Of a DNA stretch of 34,055 nt, positions 11,671-19,065 are shown piece after piece. Source of the stretch: Sphaerosporella brunnea. Lineage: Eukaryota; Ascomycota; Pezizomycetes; Pezizales; Pyronemataceae. Under the pieces are notes generated by a model. It searched no databases and was not told the DNA's origin. It worked only from the letters and a program-made list of their open reading frames with translations. Made by a program: the position numbers and the translations under genes. The DNA lies in contig VXIS01000425.1 of assembly GCA_008704415.1 (NCBI GenBank), positions 1 to 34,055 on the forward strand, given 5' to 3'. Every line of letters starts with the position of its first letter. Position 1 is the first letter of the stretch.

Positions 11671-14247
11671 TTACTCCCGCAGACGAGCGATGCCCCTATC
11701 CAAAATACGCAACACCTCATCATACATCTTGCGTATGTCCTCGTCGCGCTGGCGCTGTGCTGGCAACATGACTGGCAACCCATCGCGATCCATGACCCGC
11801 CGCCTCGTGCGGCGGTTGCTCCGCGAGCGGTCAATCAGCTCGCACCAGGAATCGGCCACCCACCACAATTGCTGCTTCGCGGTGTCGTTGAACGTGGGGT
11901 AAACGTCGCTCATAAAAAGCTCCTGCTCCAAATACATGAGTTTCTGGCTGGCGGCGAATCTGCGGAGGTCGTGGTCGGCGTCGGTGTTGAGCCCCGTGAA
12001 GATGGTCGGGAGCGGCTTGGGCGTCCGCAGAGCACCGCGCTCGTCGTAGTGGATCGCGATGTCCAGCAGAACGTAGTAGAAGCTCTCCAGGTCCTGGATC
12101 GGCGAGTGCGGCTGGCTCATCTGGCCCGTCAGCACGTCGATGCTCATGTACCTGAACGTGCCGGTGATGAAGTCAGCGCCAGAAGGTTCCTGTCGCGCGC
12201 GATCTATCGCAAAGTCGAAATCGATCAGGAAGCCATATGGGAACGTGGCGGCTGTCCCTTGTTGCGGATGGAGGAGGATGTTATTGAGCGATACGTCGCG
12301 ATGCACGATGTTGCGTTCCATGTACATGTGGCGGTGACCAAGCACTGCGTCGCGCAGAGCGAGGAGAAGGTGTCTGTAAGACGTGAAGGAGAGTAACGGG
12401 TACCCCAGTGGACTCATGATGAGACGCGTTTTGACGCGGTTCTGGAGGCGGATGCAATCGGCTGTCGTGTGGTAGAGATTCCTGCTTGTGTCGGTGAGGG
12501 GCCGTATCGAAGTGCGCCCTCTGTCCTGCGCCCCGTGGTCGAAGCCCTTTCTGACATGTCCAGCAACATCCATGACGCTCCCGGTCGGCCCAGATCGCAC
12601 ATCGGTGTGCCATATGTAGTCCGGCAGGCCCACAGCTCCCGGCGCGATCCGGGCAAGGAAATCGCCCTCTTGGTCGCGCTCCGCCGCTCTCCACTGGTCC
12701 TTAATGACATACACCCATGGGCTGCCATCGGGTTGATCGAATGGCCGTGCACGCCAGCACACTGTTCCACGCGTTGCTATTGCATAACGGCGGACGATGA
12801 AGCTGGGGCAGATCCGGTACTTTTGATTATCAGCGACGATGAACGGCTCCGGTAGGGGCTTGGGCAGGCTCCGGTTGACGAAATGAACGGTGGGGTCATA
12901 GACAACGTCGACGACGGTGTCGAGCGAGTTCCACCCGACAGTGTAGCGCGGGTTCCATCTGATTGTGGGATCAAATCCGATGGCTTCCGCATCTGGCGTC
13001 AAGAAAAACTTCATCGCGCCCAGGAAGCGACTGGGTTGCTCGTGAATGTCTATCGCCGTTGACCCGACAGCTCCAGATCTGTCGAAGCGGAAGATGCGCA
13101 TGAGTGAGACGCAGAGCGTGAAACCGAAAGCCCAACACCTCTGCGGCTGAGTACCGAAGAGCTCACGCATGTAGTTCGCGAGTTGGATGAACGTTCTGTC
13201 GCGGCCGTCTTTGTCTGGGTTACTCTTCAGCTCGCCGACGACACGGACCTGGTCCCAGTAAGTCCGCGCATCTTGCCCTGGACGGCAACAGCGGACAATC
13301 AGATCACCTTTTCTGTTCGCGTCTCCGTTCTTGATGACGAGGTTGCCGGAGCTCACGTACTGTATCGTGCACCCGAGTGCAGCCGGTGTCTCTTGAATCA
13401 GGGGGTGGATTTCCTCGAAAAACCACTTCAGAACTCTGCGCTCAAGTGTCGACTCGGGCCACCCGGACCAGCGCGAGCCATCGTGGAGGTCTGCAGGCAC
13501 TGCAATGTCGTCGAAACTCTCCCACAGCGTGTCGACGTCATAAATGACTCTGTCCCAAAGCTCGTTGTACAAACTGAGATCGGTCACCTTCCGAGACGCC
13601 TTCGATCCTTTTTTTAGCCGGTTGCCGGTGTCGTTGAAGGTGTGCGGACGCAAGGCATCGGAGTTCATGCTGGGCGGTGTCGACATAGTAGTCCACGCCG
13701 TCGATTGGGTGGATGCCTGCGCCAGGTTTCCGATGGAGATCATCGCCACCGATGCGGCCAGGTCTGCAGTCGAACTGGAAGCCTCCGCAGCATCGGTGGA
13801 ATGTGGTAGCAGAGTGTTGGGAAGATGTGCGCGGAGCGGTGTGCGGATTGGGTCCTGCGGCATTTGTCGTTTCAGGGCAACCGACACGGGAGATGTTGAC
13901 GTTGTTGTGGTGGATGGTGAAGTTGTTGGAACACGAGCTGCAGTGGTGGATAGCTGGATGGATGGATGGATGCCCGTGGCTTGATGATGTGTGATGTGAG
14001 GTGATGCTTTCGTCAACCCAACCGTCAGGACAAAGCCTAAAACTCGTCGGGTGACTTCGGGATATGAGGTGCCTTCTTTAGGCAGGGTAAGGCATTGTAT
14101 ACCACTAGGCACTCGCATCAATTTAGGCATGGACTGAGATCTACTCCTATACACTGAATGAGAGCAACTGCGCCGTGTTTCACACACATAAGCCCTGACT
14201 GCAACGTATTCAGTACACTGGTGAATAGCCACACGGCGTGGAGTCAT
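11671..14247 (-). CDS. FunK1 fungal-type protein kinase with nuclease-fold-like N-terminal region
   Basis: The open frame is 858 codons. The kinase domain shows a beta-3 VIK (Lys516), a catalytic loop HRDVSLNN (Asp651, Asn656), a metal-binding DFD in place of DFG (Asp676-Asp678), then TGTFRYMS and a QDLESFYYVLL helix, all hallmarks of the FunK1 family (Pfam Pkinase_fungal). All catalytic residues are present and no stop interrupts it, so it is probably functional. An earlier conserved block (about 220-420) carries GDLIV (Asp315) and GELK (Glu339, Lys341), a spacing compatible with a PD-(D/E)XK nuclease fold; that reading is inference. Residues 95-165 are a Ser/Thr/Pro-rich linker. The first 160 or so residues look unlike the family, so the true start may be Met169 (13743), Met188 (13686) or Met194 (13668), or an upstream intron may exist. 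A basic patch lies at 808-817. The substrate is unknown; FunK1 proteins have been linked by expression to multicellular development in mushrooms. It is divergent from the gene at 14835. Confidence 0.93.
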   Translation of the reverse strand: MTPRRVAIHQCTEYVAVRAYVCETRRSCSHSVYRSRSQSMPKLMRVPSGIQCLTLPKEGTSYPEVTRRVLGFVLTVGLTKASPHITHHQATGIHPSIQLSTTAARVPTTSPSTTTTSTSPVSVALKRQMPQDPIRTPLRAHLPNTLLPHSTDAAEASSSTADLAASVAMISIGNLAQASTQSTAWTTMSTPPSMNSDALRPHTFNDTGNRLKKGSKASRKVTDLSLYNELWDRVIYDVDTLWESFDDIAVPADLHDGSRWSGWPESTLERRVLKWFFEEIHPLIQETPAALGCTIQYVSSGNLVIKNGDANRKGDLIVRCCRPGQDARTYWDQVRVVGELKSNPDKDGRDRTFIQLANYMRELFGTQPQRCWAFGFTLCVSLMRIFRFDRSGAVGSTAIDIHEQPSRFLGAMKFFLTPDAEAIGFDPTIRWNPRYTVGWNSLDTVVDVVYDPTVHFVNRSLPKPLPEPFIVADNQKYRICPSFIVRRYAIATRGTVCWRARPFDQPDGSPWVYVIKDQWRAAERDQEGDFLARIAPGAVGLPDYIWHTDVRSGPTGSVMDVAGHVRKGFDHGAQDRGRTSIRPLTDTSRNLYHTTADCIRLQNRVKTRLIMSPLGYPLLSFTSYRHLLLALRDAVLGHRHMYMERNIVHRDVSLNNILLHPQQGTAATFPYGFLIDFDFAIDRARQEPSGADFITGTFRYMSIDVLTGQMSQPHSPIQDLESFYYVLLDIAIHYDERGALRTPKPLPTIFTGLNTDADHDLRRFAASQKLMYLEQELFMSDVYPTFNDTAKQQLWWVADSWCELIDRSRSNRRTRRRVMDRDGLPVMLPAQRQRDEDIRKMYDEVLRILDRGIARLRE

Positions 14248-14296
14248 CAGTTCAGCGCCACCTGACGTAAAGCCATACGTACGTTGCAGTCAGGGC
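14192..14296. repeat. 17-bp perfect inverted repeat around the FunK1 5' end
   Basis: GCCCTGACTGCAACGTA at 14192-14208 is repeated as its exact reverse complement at 14280-14296, with a 71-bp loop that contains the upstream-most FunK1 ATG. The right arm ends in CAGGGC, which coincides with the start of the hAT-like sequence at 14291. It could be a rearranged transposon end plus its flank, or a cruciform-forming regulatory structure. Confidence 0.7.
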
Positions 14297-14497
14297 GTCG
14301 GGGCGCCAATAGACGGGCCGGTCCGCGGTGTAATCCGGGCCCCACAAAGAAGGCGGGGCTGGGGTGCGTGTCGGGCTTGTCAGATAGGCTCCGGGCGACG
14401 TTGTAAATGTCTGGCTGCCTGGGCGCTTGGGGGTGCCGGTTGTGCAGATATGTCGATAGTGGCGATCCCCAAACGCACCAAGTGGTCGAATATCCGT
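14291..14497 (+). mobile_element. hAT-type MITE fragment (one terminus)
   Basis: The sequence starts CAGGGCG, continues GCCAATAGACGGGCCGG, and follows the left part of the complete element at 25476-25983: GGGCCCCAC near 14339, CTCCGGGCGAC, GGGGGTGCCGGTT, then the CACCAAGTG word near 14477. Similarity fades after about 14497 and no far end or 8-bp duplication was found, so this is a partial copy. It lies between the divergent FunK1 and Asn-repeat genes and may have contributed to their promoters. Confidence 0.6.
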
Positions 14498-14699
14498 CAG
14501 CCCTCGCGGGTTATCGGTATTCCAGGACACCGTCAACGGGTGTTTGTGAGCCGCGCAGATTACCTGGTCACCGATGACGTATTCATATGGCGGTCTCCAT
14601 TCCGCGAGGGAAATTCGGAAACTCGGGCAGCGGAGAATGGAATGAATGTTGGTGTTTGGGTGGAATGATTGCAGGTTGGGGGGCTCACGAGCGGACTGA

Positions 14700-14732
14700 C
14701 TCGAGTCGACCCTGAGCTCGACTCGACTCGAG
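14700..14732. repeat. CTCGA inverted repeat upstream of the Asn-repeat gene
   Basis: CTCGAGTCGA (14700-14709) and TCGACTCGAG (14723-14732) are exact reverse complements 13 bp apart, within a run of GACTC/GAGTC words. It lies about 100 bp upstream of the ATG at 14835. It could be a regulator binding site or transposon debris; no factor is assigned. Confidence 0.4.
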
Positions 14733-14834
14733 GATACCACCACGCGGCGGAGCGATGGTCAGTGAAGCTACTTTGCGCCTGGGTCGCCGGGTCATTTTGC
14801 CTGGCTGTAGAACAAACATACGCACGATCGAACA

Positions 14835-15644
14835 ATGGCAAACAACGTCTGGAATGTCCAGAACGCAAATAACGTAAATATCGACAACCGCACCGACAAC
14901 CGTCACATTGACAATTGAGTCAATATCGACAACCGCAACGTCGCCGTCGACAACAGAATCAACGTCGACAACCGCAGCGTCGCCGTCGACAACCGCAGCA
15001 TCATCAACAGCATCAACAACAGCAACAATCGCAGTACCAACATCAACTTTACTGTGGTCAACTTCGGCGTCCTTGCCGGGCCGATCTTCGGGTTCCCCCA
15101 GCAAGGCAATGGCTTCTGGCCGCCCCACCAGCCACCCCCGCAGAACCCTCCGCCCGCGCGCCCCGCAGTGCCAGGGAATAACAACAACCGTCCGCCCGTG
15201 CCCCCCGCAGTGCCCGCACTCAATCCTCTGCCGGCCCCCATCTTGCCCCCGAACAACATTCCACCCCCTCGACCCCCTGCGGCCCTTCCACCCCCTGCAC
15301 AGGCTCCTCCCCGCCCAGTCCAACTCCGGGTTCTGCATTTTTCGGTCGGTGCGATGGGCGAGGTTCGGTACAGGGGTGAGTTCCCGTTCCTGGTTCGGCC
15401 GGGACTCACGTGGATGGACCTGGCCATGCCATGTGGCCAGGCCCGTGGCGTCCCGGCCAACCAGCTGGCCGGAGGCACGTGGCTCTTCGTGCACCTGCAC
15501 AGCCAGGGTTTGAAGTCGTCGCAGGCCCTCGACTGGCACGGGCCGGTGAACGGCTTCCCTTGCAACGCCGCCGAGTTGGAGTCGTTGCTGTTCGATATCG
15601 CAAGTTTCTCGCCAGCCGTGCAGAAGGTTTTGATCACGAGGTGA
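14835..15644 (+). CDS. Asn/Asp-repeat, proline-rich protein of unknown function, with one in-frame TGA
   Basis: From ATG at 14835 (context GAACAATGG) the frame reads 269 residues with a single TGA at codon 28 (14916-14918). Residues 1-73 are built of short V-x-[IV]-D-N-R repeats with alternating hydrophobic and polar residues. The repeat continues in frame on both sides of the TGA, so the stop is a later base change, a sequence error, or read through. Residues 95-160 are proline-rich (PPxP, PAP, NPLPAP). Residues 161-269 form a compact C-terminal domain (LRVLHFSVGAMGEV ... FPFLVRPGLTWMDLA ... ALDWHGPVNGF) that I do not recognise. A GT-AG intron removing the stop would shift the frame, because the available GT and AG sites fall in incompatible codon positions. 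Without the first part, translation could only start later: no ATG follows in frame until codon 174, and a GTG lies at 15054. It is divergent from FunK1. Function is not assigned. Confidence 0.55.
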
Positions 15645-16029
15645 TCAACCATGTTCTTTTTTTTTTTTACTTGTCCAGCAAATAGTTAGCTAGCACATGC
15701 AAATTGATTGTCTAGTTACCGGCTTTTAGAACGCTTGTTTAGGGGTACTTGATGTGGTGTTGGCCCGGTATGTCTGCAAACGAAGAAAATGTGGACGGCA
15801 GCCTCGGAAACGCTGCGCACCTTATAGAGGATCAAAAAGCACGGGATTATCCGTAAAACAGCAAAAGCTGTTCTGCTACGCTCCACAGCTTTCCAAATCT
15901 GTAGCTTTGTGAGCGAAACGTCAGCAGATTCTTCCACTTGTCTTCCCACCTTGGATTAAAGGGCGTGATTTGTGATCAAAACGTCAGCAATTCCGCTCCG
16001 TTTAATTCCGCCTCCAAAACGGATTGGTA
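15645..16029. other. Intergenic stretch, start of transposon nest
   Basis: A T run lies at 15651-15669 just after the stop of the preceding gene. An imperfect direct repeat contains AAACGTCAGCA at about 15917 and 15980. The part adjoining 16029 is probably hAT-like element interior, since the sequence resumes as hAT-like after the inserted MITE. No gene was seen. Confidence 0.45.
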
Positions 16030-16258
16030 TGGTGCAGGTGGCCTTAAACCAACCTGTCGCTCAAACTTTCCCCGACTTCAATAACATCACAAAATTGCGC
16101 GACTGGTGGATGCTCGCATCTTATTTTTATAGAACGCATCTTGTTTAGTGGACCCAAGACCGGCTTCCTCAGAGTTCTCACGTGGTGATCAGTATATTCT
16201 AAACAGTCGTTGCCGTCTCCACCACCGCCGACGGGTTGGTTTAAGGCCACCTGCACCA
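16030..16258 (+). mobile_element. 229-bp MITE, copy 2 (TA target site)
   Basis: Both ends read TGGTGCAGGTGGCCTTAAAC inward, with about 30 bp of terminal inverted repeat and one mismatch. TA flanks both sides (16028-16029, 16259-16260). It is the same length as copy 1 at 2709-2937 and matches its reverse complement throughout. It sits inside a hAT-like element: the related sequence near 25104 reads TTGGTACCGGGCACC with a single TA where this copy has TA-element-TA. This related empty site supports the element boundaries. Confidence 0.88.
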
Positions 16259-16405
16259 TACCCGGCGCTCAGGGCACCTATCAGATATCCAGTCTTTTCT
16301 TACACCGGCCCGAACCTATCAGGCTTTCTGCATCATCGGCCCAACCTGACCCGTCTCGTGGGGCCCGGTTTGACCTGGCGGGCGGCCGGACTGTTGACAG
16401 ACCTG
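16259..16405 (+). mobile_element. Right end of a hAT-like element, disrupted by the MITE
   Basis: The segment GGCACCTATCAGATATC ... GGCCCGAACCT ... GGGGCCCGGTTTGACCTGGCGGGCGGCCGG ... TTGACAGACCTG matches the right end of the complete element at 24642-25256. The terminus (reverse complement starting CAGGTCTGTCAAC) is at 16405. The following 8 bp, CTCTCTAG, would be the target duplication, but I could not find its partner on the left, so the left end is truncated or rearranged. Confidence 0.75.
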
Positions 16406-16426
16406 CTCTCTAGTGCAGCTGGGTAG

Positions 16427-16900
16427 GATGAACTCAAGCGTTGGTTCACAGATAGCACTGGTATTACTTCAGCCCGTACGGTATACAATTCTATGACAGT
16501 CAATCACCTGCCACTACGCTTCTCCACGGCTTCGCTGCAGATCGGTGACGCTGAAAATATAATGGCGCACCGGCTTCAGAAAGCCCCGACGGCCCCGTAT
16601 CTGCACCGAACCGGGCGACGCGCGGACGACAAGTGCTGGTGGTGCAATAGCGGCGCCGTCCAGACTCGAGACCACCTCTTCAAGTTCTGCAAGCGGTGGA
16701 AAGAGGCGCAACGGCTTCTCTGGAGGAGAGTCTCGGAGGCGACGAGAGCGAAAGAGAAGGAGCGCGAGCGAGGACGAAAGCGCTGGCCGGCGACAGAAAC
16801 GGCTGCCCTGCTGGCGGATGATAGGTGTACGGAAGCCGTGATGGACTTCCTGAGCACCACAGGCGTCGGATCATGGCCTGCGGTAGGCCAGACGTTTTGA
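16427..16900 (+). pseudogene. 5'-truncated LINE (non-LTR retrotransposon) ORF2 C-terminus
   Basis: An open frame of 157 codons ends at 16900. It carries the zinc-knuckle-like C-terminal motif of fungal LINE polymerases: CWWCN (about residues 68-72), then QTRDHLFKFCKRW, a C-x2-C-x8-H-x4-C arrangement, followed by an Arg/Lys/Glu-rich helix and a short tail. This region lies after the reverse transcriptase and RNase H domains in Tad-like elements. Those domains are absent here: a stop (16424) and a hAT end (16405) lie immediately upstream. This is a dead fragment, as is usual for 5'-truncated LINE insertions. Confidence 0.8.
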
Positions 16901-17105
16901 GGCTGTCGTTTCTTGGGAGGTAGTGACGGGATTTTTCGGGTGTAGTGACGGGTTTTTCGGGGTTTTCTCGCCTTTTCTTTTGTCCTTTTCCTTACAAGAG
17001 CTGCAGGCCCCAGTAGTCAGCTCTGCCGAAGGGGTAGCACAGTCTCTTATGTCCACATATGTCATGGCCGCAAGCGGCCGAATACAATATGATCAAAACA
17101 AACAA
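16901..17105 (+). mobile_element. Probable LINE 3' untranslated region with terminal hairpin
   Basis: Directly after the LINE stop, T-rich sequence with the near-repeat GTAGTGACGGG-TTTTTCGGG (two copies, 16919-16960) leads to GGCCGCAAGCGGCC (about 17067-17080), a perfect 6-bp GC stem, and then an A-rich run AAAACAAACAAACC. A small hairpin followed by an A-rich end is a plausible LINE 3' terminus recognised by the reverse transcriptase. The exact end and the target duplication were not resolved. Confidence 0.45.
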
Positions 17106-17213
17106 ACCGTGTGGTTACCGCAAACACAGCAGTAGCATTCAGCAACGACATTAACAACGCAAACAGTTAACATAAACTCCGTATCAGCTATCTGACCGGA
17201 TGCCGAATCGCTC

Positions 17214-17391
17214 AGAAAAAAAAAACAATTACGGTCGCCCAACCACAAAGGGTTCGCAGACCCCATCCCTCCCACCCCGATCACAGAAAAAAAAAAAAAA
17301 AAAAAAGGGTAGCGCAACCACAAACGGTTGGCATACCGAATCCACCGACCAACCTGCCCAACCCCGCCCTTGGTCCCAGAAAAAAAAAAAG
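17214..17391. repeat. Two-to-three tandem modules each ending in a poly(A) run
   Basis: A runs occur at 17216-17225, 17285-17306 and 17380-17390. The two intervening segments share the order GGTCGCCCAACCACAAAGGG / GGTAGCGCAACCACAAACGG, then pyrimidine-rich sequence, then TCACAG or TCCCAG directly before the A run. This is a tandem repeat of roughly 80-90 bp with A-rich boundaries. Serial insertion of short polyadenylated sequences or slippage could both explain it. Confidence 0.6.
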
Positions 17392-17404
17392 AAGGCATGG
17401 CTGC

Positions 17405-18340
17405 TCACGGCATCGTGCCTCGCACAGGATACCGGGCGTGGGTGAGGCTTGCACCCCACCACGTGGCCAAATTGCCGGAGCCAATGGTCGCCGGCAACCC
17501 GTGCATCCATGGATCCCGCTCGTTGGGCAGGATTGTGACGACCACCAGTACCCTCATGTCGCCCTCGAGCGCTCGCCAGGCCGTCTGGGTGTCCGCCAAC
17601 TCCTCACGGAAATTGAAGTTCCGGCTCTTGGGCGCTGCGCGGCCCGCATTTCCGGCAGGCATGTATCTCAGAATGACCACCACCAGGTTCACGTTCTGGC
17701 TGACCTGCCTCCCGAGCTGCAGCTCGAAACCGAAGAAGCACTGTGCATCCGCAAGCCAGATGTTCTCGACGGCGGCCATCCACTGCGCCACGGAGCCCGG
17801 GAGCGGCGGGTATGCGTCATTGTGTGTGGCAACGCCCACCACAAACGTCCTGGCCGAGTCTGTCCAATGCATGCCAAAGAACCGCCACGAGAACCGTGGC
17901 ACAGATTGCAACGCCGGCATGTCAACGGCCCCTGTTGGCAGGTTCTTCGGATGGCGGAACCCGGCGTCGCAGTGGAGCAACACGCGGATCAGGTTGTACA
18001 CGTCCAAATCCTGCGGACAGGATCGGACCGTTGGCCGGTTTCTCATCCTCTCGCAAAACTCCGGCACCGTCTGCAAGAGGTGCTGACGCAGTTGCGTCAG
18101 CCCCTGCCCGCTGCCAACGAACGTGTGGTGGCACAATGGGCAGAGCACAACGTGGTTCGCGTCGTTCTGTGGCACGTATGCGGGGTGCTGGGTGTCGCCT
18201 GGGAGGTAGATGGCGTTCGCCGGGTGCGAGAGCGGCAGCAAAGGGTTGGCCATTTGGCCGAGGGGGCGGTACAGGACGGCGCCTTGAAACTCAAGAGCGA
18301 CGCGCTGCGGGAGTGGTCCAGGGGGCAATCGGAGGGCCAT
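17405..18340 (-). CDS. Unknown fungal protein, possible N-terminal CCHC zinc finger
   Basis: I choose ATG at 18340 (311 codons). The frame stays open upstream to an ATG at 18565, but those 75 residues look like untranslated sequence. Residues 67-96 hold C-x2-C-x16-H-x8-C (Cys67, Cys70, His87, Cys96), with extra histidines after the second Cys, suggesting a small zinc site. Residues 110-300 look globular: DVYNLIRVLLHCDAGF, SWRFFGMHWTDSARTFVVGVAT, FFGFELQLGRQ, VNLVVVILRYMP and MRVLVVVTILPNERDPWMHG. I recognise no family. The + strand over the same bases is also open (17438-18403), but its Arg/His/Val-rich translation looks like an antisense shadow. The coding strand is supported by the hydrophobic periodicity and by a TATA-like site upstream. 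It converges on the Asn-repeat gene, with transposons in between. The protein may be plant-like SET/nuclease-free; no function is proposed. Confidence 0.65.
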   Translation of the reverse strand: MALRLPPGPLPQRVALEFQGAVLYRPLGQMANPLLPLSHPANAIYLPGDTQHPAYVPQNDANHVVLCPLCHHTFVGSGQGLTQLRQHLLQTVPEFCERMRNRPTVRSCPQDLDVYNLIRVLLHCDAGFRHPKNLPTGAVDMPALQSVPRFSWRFFGMHWTDSARTFVVGVATHNDAYPPLPGSVAQWMAAVENIWLADAQCFFGFELQLGRQVSQNVNLVVVILRYMPAGNAGRAAPKSRNFNFREELADTQTAWRALEGDMRVLVVVTILPNERDPWMHGLPATIGSGNLATWWGASLTHARYPVRGTMP

Positions 18341-18460
18341 GATCGACGGCTCGGAACGGTATGGCGGAAGAGAACGGGTGTGTCGAAAAAGAACTGGTAC
18401 TGATCGTGGGTGTTTCGGCTTGGTCGACGACTGTGTGAATCTCGGTTTGGTCAATAAAAC

Positions 18461-18468
18461 GATATAAG
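18461..18468 (-). promoter_or_regulatory. TATA-like box for the 17405-18340 gene
   Basis: The minus strand reads CTTATATC about 120 bp upstream of the chosen ATG. This distance is reasonable for a fungal core promoter and would place the ATG at 18565 upstream of transcription, supporting the shorter coding sequence. Confidence 0.3.
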
Positions 18469-18501
18469 TGTGAGCATCCTTGTGTGAGGCAGGCGACGCC
18501 C

Positions 18502-18536
18502 ATTCTATGGCAAATTCTATGGCAAATAGAATGGCG
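18502..18536. repeat. Short tandem repeat ATTCTATGGCAA x2
   Basis: Two adjacent identical 12-bp units (18502-18513 and 18514-18525) are followed by ATAGAATGG, a partial inverted copy. It is a small slippage-type repeat upstream of the minus-strand gene. Confidence 0.7.
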
Positions 18537-18569
18537 AGGCTATCTTTGAATAGGACAATGCACACTGAT

Positions 18570-19065
18570 ACATCATGCGTAGCTACGGTTACGGTTGCTT
18601 GTTACAATTGGTATCCGGTGGTTCTTTGGACGGTGGCTCCCGCTGCCGTTGGATTTGCGTTTTACCATGGCTCCCGTGGGCCGTGGCTCTGTGAACGTCC
18701 TGCGTCGCATTGGTTTATTCAATTCGGCCTTCGGATATCCAGTGGTTCTTTGAATGGTGGCTCGCGCTGCAGTTGATTTGCTTTTCACGATGGCTCCCGT
18801 GGGCCATGGCTCTTTGCGCGTTGGCTCGTCTTGCAGTCGGATTACATCTTACAAGTGGGATTTCGCATAGCCCGATGATCTTTGAATGGTGAATCGTCCT
18901 GCGGTCGCATTTGCGTAATCAATTAGGATTTGGTATATCCCTTGGTTCCTTGACAGGTCAGATTTGCTGTTTTCAATTGGGATCTCGTGTTTGCAAGAAC
19001 GATGGCTCGTCCCGCGGTCGGATTCACATTTTACAACTGGCATGTGGCATATCTCGTTTGCTACA
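18570..19065. repeat. Minisatellite, degenerate units of about 62-70 bp
   Basis: Diverged tandem units of the form GGTTCTTTGAATGGTGGCTC - G/C-rich TGCxGTCGGATT - T-rich CATTTTACAA - TTGGGAT - GGTATATCCC recur about seven or eight times. Clear starts are at about 18613 (GGTTCTTTGGACGG), 18677 (CGTGGCTCTGTGAACG), 18743 (GGTTCTTTGAATGG), 18803 (CATGGCTCTTTGCGCG), 18877 (GATCTTTGAATGG) and 18945 (GGTTCCTTGACAGG). Units 18613 and 18743 are closest, sharing GATGGCTCCCGTGGGCC-like ends. No reading frame is maintained, so this is a non-coding satellite-type array. Confidence 0.75.

Noticed and set aside
11869..12855. Several + strand frames inside the FunK1 gene (for example 11869-12396 and 12469-12855)
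   Set aside because: They lie entirely within the kinase coding region in other frames and show no domain.
14903..15652. 249- and 284-codon minus-strand frames over the Asn-repeat gene
   Set aside because: Low-complexity Val/Asp/Leu/Gly translations are the antisense of the DNR and proline repeats. The + frame has the coherent domain order.
17438..18403. 321-codon open frame on the + strand opposite the minus-strand unknown gene
   Set aside because: Its Arg/His/Val/Gln-rich translation lacks any motif, while the opposite frame has plausible zinc ligands and hydrophobic strands. Probably an antisense shadow in GC-rich coding DNA.
18570..19065. CRISPR-like regular repeat
   Set aside because: Units are contiguous and diverged, without unique spacers, and the sequence is eukaryotic. 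It is a minisatellite.
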